This document shows positions 60,331-64,000 of a stretch of DNA of 64,000 nt, one piece after another (the stretch's first letter is position 1; each line of letters opens with the position of its first letter). The DNA comes from Coriobacteriia bacterium (GTDB lineage Bacteria; Actinomycetota; Coriobacteriia; Anaerosomatales; Anaerosomataceae). The notes below the pieces were generated by a model. It was given only the letters and a program-made list of their open reading frames with translations. It had not been told where the DNA came from and did not search any database. Where the stretch lies: the NCBI GenBank assembly GCA_030651765.1, contig JAUSBY010000011.1, forward strand, positions 248,001-312,000. The letters run 5' to 3'. The position numbers were made by a program, and so were the translations under genes.

Positions 60331-62442
60331 CTAGACCTTGCCCAGTAACGTCATCAATTTGGACAGGTCGTCCTTCTGAGCAACCGCAGCGAACTCGCGT
60401 AGCGCATCCCGGGGTTCCATCGCCTCCAGATCATCCGTCGCCGGCAGTCGCTTCTGTGCATCCGCGTTGAATTCCTCACTCCGGACTCGGAACAATGCGA
60501 TCCGCTTCAGGACATCAGGACTCAGGGAATCCTTAGCAGCAAACGCGATGGCTCCCAGAATGTAGTCCGGGATGCATGTGTTCAGGCAAAGCTTCTCGCT
60601 GAGTAGCAGAGCCAGCCACCCCTTGCCACACTTGTCTGCGAGGCGAAGCATCTCTGTGCCGTAGACCGAGACGTCGGCATCTTTCACTCGGGCTTGCGAC
60701 CTGGTAATGGCTGCAGCCTGCGTGTACACGTCGCTAATAACCTCACACACTTCGTGGTCGTTCCCGGCTGCCACAAAATCGACCTCGAACGTGTGCTCGG
60801 CGAAGAACGGCTCGACCCAAGGGTTGCTGCCGTGCATCGTGCTCAAGGCTGCGAAACGATCCTCCCCGGCCAGCTGCGCGGCCCGTGCATGCCTCTGGTC
60901 TTCACTGTCGTTCTTTGGATCTTCGGGAAGGTCAATAAAGGCTTTGTCCCTATCAGTGATGATTGCGCATCTCCTCTTGATGCGCGTTTCTCCGAACACG
61001 ACCGCGATGTGCTCGAAGAACGCCGAGTCCATTGAGATGACGCTGATCCCAATCTCGTCGGGTGATAGGCCGAACACGGCTTTGAGCATGCTCGGCACGA
61101 GAAGCAGTTCGGCACTTCCTTCGACGAGGACCACGCCTTTGGCGAACAAGAGAGTGGATCTCACTGAGTCGAGATACCGCTCGACTCGATCCATCGCCGA
61201 CTTCTCGAGGCCGGCAGATGGTTGATATACCTCGGCGTGGTTCTTCTTTCGAGCTAGCACGTTCACGCTGCGGATCCGGGCGGCCGACGAGATGTGAGTC
61301 GAGTGCGTGGAAACGATGACCTGGGTGCGTCGAGACGACTGCTTTTCAAACAACGTCTTCTGGATGTGAGTGTGGATGTGGGCCTCGGGTTCCTCGATCA
61401 GGAGGAAGTGCGCCACCCGATCACCGGCCAGCTTCGTCTCATACTCCAGCAGCTTCAGTGCGAGGTATATCAAGTTGGCCCCACCTAGCGACTGTTCCGA
61501 TAGGTCCCCCCTGAAGTCCGAGTCAGCTTCATCCCCGACGCGCATGTTCAGTCGCTGCAGCAACTTGTCCATGTGCTCCGGGAGCCCCGACTCGATGTCG
61601 ACCAAGGGCGAATAGGTGTGTCCCACCGTGGCGTGCAGCATATTCTGGATGGCCCCTGCGATGGCTTTAATCTCTGTGAGTGAGGAAATGTCCTTGTTTA
61701 GGTCCTCGACGGACTTAACGATCCTCTCGGCATCCTCGATCTGGATTGTGGCCTCCGTGCCTCGGAGCAGTGCCAGCAGCGGATTGGACCGATAGCCTCG
61801 GAGATCGGAGACTACGTCTCGCAACGCGGGAGCGAAAGTGCACGATATTTCGTTGTGGATTGGTGGCATCGCCACTCCCAAGGCGGCTTGGTCGTCCACG
61901 TCGGGGTTTGGGAACTGCAGGTGCTCGAAGTCGCCGACCATGGCCGCGTACTGAGCGTCGTCGAGCATGTCGGCGCGGCCACGCCCAGTCAACACAGGCT
62001 CGTACTCGTCGATGGTTAGACCGTCCAGGTACTCTCGGCGTTCTTCGAAGGTACTCCCGTCATTCGACATGGCGAACAGACGCTTTCGCACCTCGGGGCG
62101 TGGGCGGAAGTACAAGGTATGAGTGCCGGCGCTCGAGCCGTCCATGTGCCCGGCGTCGTGCTTGAGTAGCTGGCAGCCCTCAGAGGGATCGAGATCCTCG
62201 AAGTCGACCGAGATGACTATCCAGTGGCCTCTCCAGTTCTCAATCGACCGACAGAAGTCGGTTTCGGTCAAGGCGATGGCGCGTCTCGAGAGTGAGTCGT
62301 CCAGCAGGAGACGCAGGGCGTGGAGCGCGTTCGTCTTCCCGGAGCCGTTCTCCCCAATGAGCGTATTCACGCCCTTCTTGAACTCGAAGCGAGCCGCCTC
62401 GAAGTTCCGGAAGTTCCTCAACCGCATCTCGCATATGTGCAT
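60331..62442 (-). CDS. OLD-family ATPase/TOPRIM nuclease, Gabija GajA-like
   Basis: 703 residues. N-terminal ABC-type ATPase: RLRNFRNFEAARFEFKKGVN, Walker A GENGSGKT (30-37), a signature-like region (DLSEQSLGGANLIYLALKLL), Walker B HFLLIEEPEAHIH and the H-loop STHSTHISSAAR. The C-terminal TOPRIM domain has FAKGVVLVEGSAELLLVPSM and IITDRDKAF, the Glu and Asp-x-Asp metal ligands. Longer than the roughly 580-residue GajA. Operonic with the UvrD-like gene, supporting a Gabija-type assignment over a lone OLD nuclease. Confidence 0.85.
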   Translation of the reverse strand: MHICEMRLRNFRNFEAARFEFKKGVNTLIGENGSGKTNALHALRLLLDDSLSRRAIALTETDFCRSIENWRGHWIVISVDFEDLDPSEGCQLLKHDAGHMDGSSAGTHTLYFRPRPEVRKRLFAMSNDGSTFEERREYLDGLTIDEYEPVLTGRGRADMLDDAQYAAMVGDFEHLQFPNPDVDDQAALGVAMPPIHNEISCTFAPALRDVVSDLRGYRSNPLLALLRGTEATIQIEDAERIVKSVEDLNKDISSLTEIKAIAGAIQNMLHATVGHTYSPLVDIESGLPEHMDKLLQRLNMRVGDEADSDFRGDLSEQSLGGANLIYLALKLLEYETKLAGDRVAHFLLIEEPEAHIHTHIQKTLFEKQSSRRTQVIVSTHSTHISSAARIRSVNVLARKKNHAEVYQPSAGLEKSAMDRVERYLDSVRSTLLFAKGVVLVEGSAELLLVPSMLKAVFGLSPDEIGISVISMDSAFFEHIAVVFGETRIKRRCAIITDRDKAFIDLPEDPKNDSEDQRHARAAQLAGEDRFAALSTMHGSNPWVEPFFAEHTFEVDFVAAGNDHEVCEVISDVYTQAAAITRSQARVKDADVSVYGTEMLRLADKCGKGWLALLLSEKLCLNTCIPDYILGAIAFAAKDSLSPDVLKRIALFRVRSEEFNADAQKRLPATDDLEAMEPRDALREFAAVAQKDDLSKLMTLLGKV

Positions 62443-62762
62443 GAATCCCCCGATCTCAGTCGAAAGCGCAGATGGGAGCGCCCTCTAGCTAATCGGTATA
62501 GCACGAGAGCCCTGTTTCGACCCAGGCAGGAGTACTTGTCTGGTCACTCTTCGAGGGCATCACGCTGCATGAAGAGCCACCCACCGCAGAACTTGCGAGG
62601 GTCAGCGACCAAGTGCCCAACGGCACTCTCTGTCTGCCGCGGATTTGGTGCCCGATTTGGTGCCCAAATACCTGGTGACTGTTGGTACTCGTTGGTACCT
62701 ATTGGGACTCACCGCAGCTCTTGAGTACCAACAAGCACCAAGTAGCACCAACTAGCACAAGC
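62443..62762. repeat. right-end arm-site array
   Basis: Gene-free. 62443-62641 holds the promoter region of the OLD gene. 62642-62665 carries the tandem GATTTGGTGCCC pair seen at the left end. 62673-62762 carries six copies of a 9-10 base motif: three forward (GTTGGTACTC, GTTGGTACCT, ATTGGGACTC) and three inverted (GAGTACCAAC, AGCACCAAG, AGCACCAAC). They lie within about 100 bases of the att core, as expected for integrase/excisionase binding arms. Confidence 0.55.
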
Positions 62763-62769
62763 ACAACTA

Positions 62770-62795
62770 GGATTCGAATTCCCTTGGGGGCACCA
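62770..62795. repeat. attR core repeat (26 bp)
   Basis: Second copy of the tRNA-Glu 3' end, identical to 15821-15846 and followed by TAAAACC instead of CATTCTC. No tRNA 5' part precedes it. Confidence 0.9.
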
Positions 62796-63155
62796 TAAAA
62801 CCGCAGGTCACAGACCTGAAATTCCCTGTTGCGTGCTTGAAATCGGGCACCAAATCACTCCATTCTGAGAGGCGCACAGAGAACAAAGCCGCAGCTCAGA
62901 GGCCATTTCGGTCCATCTCGCTCCATCTTGGTGCCCAAAAATCCCTGTTGCTGCAAGTCGGCCCCTGACGCCGCTTGTCGTCCGATTCGGTGCCCGATTT
63001 GGTGCCCGATCTCACGGGCAGCCCCGTTGCTCTCAACTTCCTTCTGGTCGTCAGGCTTCGTGCGCCTCCTTTGGCCGCATGCAAGCGTTGCCTCGCCCAT
63101 GCGGCATCAGTGTGAAGTCGGTCGAGTTGACGATGCCTGCAATGGGCTTGGGGCG
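62796..63155. other. attachment-site graveyard / end of an older island
   Basis: No intact gene. It contains a third tandem GATTCGGTGCCC-GATTTGGTGCCC pair (62984-63007), an inverted single copy near 62838-62849, and a single GGTGCCC near 62935. On the minus strand one frame reads SGTKSGTES, like the integrase tail GTKSGTKSE. Short stretches resembling the tRNA T-arm in inverted orientation (CCCTGTTGC) occur near 62824 and 62943. It looks like the eroded left end of a related element inserted at the same site. Confidence 0.5.
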
Positions 63156-63215
63156 GGAGACCGCACACGGCCTTTCGAATATGCTGTAGGCAGACTGCAG
63201 AATCGCTGCTAGATG
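63156..63215 (+). promoter_or_regulatory. conserved upstream block, copy B
   Basis: GGAGACCG, GGCCTTTCGAATATGCTGTA, GGCAGACTGCAGAATCG, then GCTAGATG. Closely matches copy A (54198). TATGCT may be the -10 of the downstream gene, which starts 27 bases after the block. Confidence 0.55.
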
Positions 63216-63241
63216 TGGGCACAACTCGGGGGAGGCGTGCA

Positions 63242-64000
63242 GTGGGCGAGATTCACACGAGTCCGAAAGGCATTGAGTACGCGGATGCCAGGACTCTCAA
63301 GCTGAAATCGCGTACGGAAACGCTGGCGGCGCTTCGGCGAATCCCTCACAGGGACTCAGACAAGCAGGATTTGTCACTCCGGCTGGGTCGCTTCAATCGC
63401 GTCAGCGGCAAGCCGGACGTTGAGAATCCCAAGAGTGCCCTCTCGCTGGATAACGAGGAGCTTGAGGCGCTGATTGACTACCTCTCGGAAACGTACGGCC
63501 CCCTGAGGGAACGGGCGCAAAGGTACATCCCCCTGAGCCAGGATCTGAGCGAGGCGGAGATCGATGATCTTAGGAGTCTGTTTGCCACCTCGGACATGGA
63601 CTCCTTGATACAGCTCATGACCACTCATGAGTTGATGCCAGCTGGCCTTCTTGATGCCGTCGAGATGTGCCACCGACGCGACGCCGTGACCCAGTTCGCC
63701 TCAATGCTTGAGGACGATCACGTTGAGCATGAATGGCAGCGATGGTTCACGAACAACCCGTGGGTTCTGGGGACCGAGTTCGTCGAGGTTCTCGATGAGC
63801 GAGCCATCGATACTGCCAACGTGACGGACTACCTGATGCGAGCTCACGACGGATTCGTAGACGTGGTGGAGATCAAGCGTCCCGGTGGTGGGCTGAAGTT
63901 CTGGGCGGTGAGCCAGGATCATGGCAACTTGTACCCACATGCCGACCTCGTGAAGGCTCTCACTCAAGCGATGAACTACCTGACTCAACTAGAACTCGAG
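63242..64000 (+). CDS. Shedu-like (DUF4263) nuclease, 3' end outside window
   Basis: 253 residues to the window edge, still open. GTG at 63242 after GGGGGAGG. The segment EHEWQRWFTNNPWVLGTEFVEV matches the entry of the DUF4263 domain, followed by DYLMRAHDGFVDVVEIKRPG, which gives the Asp and Glu-x-Lys of a PD-(D/E)xK nuclease, then VSQDHGN with the conserved Gln. SduA is a single-gene anti-phage nuclease that nicks DNA. The N-terminal 150 residues are helical and should be regulatory. It lies outside the attR of the main element. Confidence 0.8.
   Translation, partial: MGEIHTSPKGIEYADARTLKLKSRTETLAALRRIPHRDSDKQDLSLRLGRFNRVSGKPDVENPKSALSLDNEELEALIDYLSETYGPLRERAQRYIPLSQDLSEAEIDDLRSLFATSDMDSLIQLMTTHELMPAGLLDAVEMCHRRDAVTQFASMLEDDHVEHEWQRWFTNNPWVLGTEFVEVLDERAIDTANVTDYLMRAHDGFVDVVEIKRPGGGLKFWAVSQDHGNLYPHADLVKALTQAMNYLTQLELE

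Larger units (their letters stand above)
15821..62795. mobile_element. integrative and conjugative element in tRNA-Glu
   Basis: A 46,975-base span between two identical 26-base copies of the tRNA-Glu 3' end. It contains a tyrosine integrase at the left end, HTH/excisionase-like genes, relaxase with accessory protein, ParA/ParB, coupling protein VirD4/TraG, VirB4, VirB6-like, VirB2-like and PrgI-like proteins, and a peptidoglycan hydrolase. That is a complete-looking set for self-transfer from a single-membrane (Gram-positive type) cell. Transfer genes form two modules: rightward 23-34 kb and leftward 54-46.7 kb. Defence-type cargo lies between them and at the right end. Confidence 0.9.

Noticed and set aside
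15821-62795. Insertion sequences or group II introns inside the element
   Set aside because: No transposase, reverse transcriptase or terminal inverted repeat pair was seen; the mosaic seems to come from integrase-type events.

Overview
The window is GC-rich, densely packed bacterial DNA, probably from an actinobacterium. This rests on base composition, frequent GTG starts, the PurS/PurQ/short-PurL enzyme set and an actinobacterial-looking tyrosine integrase; a Coriobacteriia-like host is my guess, not something the sequence proves. Bases 1-15,850 are ordinary chromosome. They hold the end of sppA and a long purine cluster (purC, purS, purQ, purL, purF, purM, purN, purH) interleaved with small membrane-protein genes. 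The cluster is followed by pabC and pabB for the folate precursor p-aminobenzoate, a convergent mscS-type channel, and tRNA-Lys and tRNA-Glu.

From 15,821 to 62,795 a 47-kb integrative and conjugative element (ICE) sits in the 3' end of tRNA-Glu. It is bounded by a 26-bp direct repeat of the tRNA end, and its integrase gene runs into the tRNA. Rightward from the left end come: integrase and a zinc-finger protein; small HTH and excisionase-like genes and a RadC-like protein, three of these genes sharing near-identical promoters; a hairpin-rich region that is the best oriT candidate; a ribbon-helix-helix accessory protein and relaxase; ParA, ParB and a ParA/CpaE-like protein without Walker lysines; then membrane and surface proteins ending in a 899-residue protein that joins a thioester adhesin head, SpaA/Cna-B repeats and a class-B sortase. 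The type IV secretion genes (VirD4/TraG, VirB2-like, VirB6-like, PrgI/VirB3-like, VirB4 and an NlpC/P60 hydrolase) run leftward from 54.1 to 46.7 kb.

Cargo between the two transfer modules (34-46.6 kb) comprises an XRE/ImmA-IrrE regulator with a PIN-like partner and a five-gene operon: a small ORF, a DUF499-type ATPase, a small accessory protein, a DUF1156-type DNA methylase and a phospholipase-D/SNF2 helicase. This operon is a candidate anti-phage modification system. The right end (54.2-62.4 kb) is a patchwork: a PD-(D/E)xK-like nuclease gene with a partner of unknown function, two attC-like 86-bp repeats flanking a small acidic ORF, a YdjM-like membrane protein, a truncated gene abutting an integrase tail relic, and a Gabija-like pair (OLD-family nuclease plus UvrD-like helicase).

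Beyond the right attachment site (62.8-64.0 kb) lies what looks like the eroded end of a second, related island, followed by a Shedu-like (DUF4263) nuclease gene cut off by the window edge. Three accessory genes (starting at 20.6, 54.3 and 63.2 kb) share a conserved upstream block, which suggests a common control element or common mode of entry. The locus therefore reads as a repeatedly used tRNA-Glu integration hotspot carrying a conjugative element and several defence-type modules.
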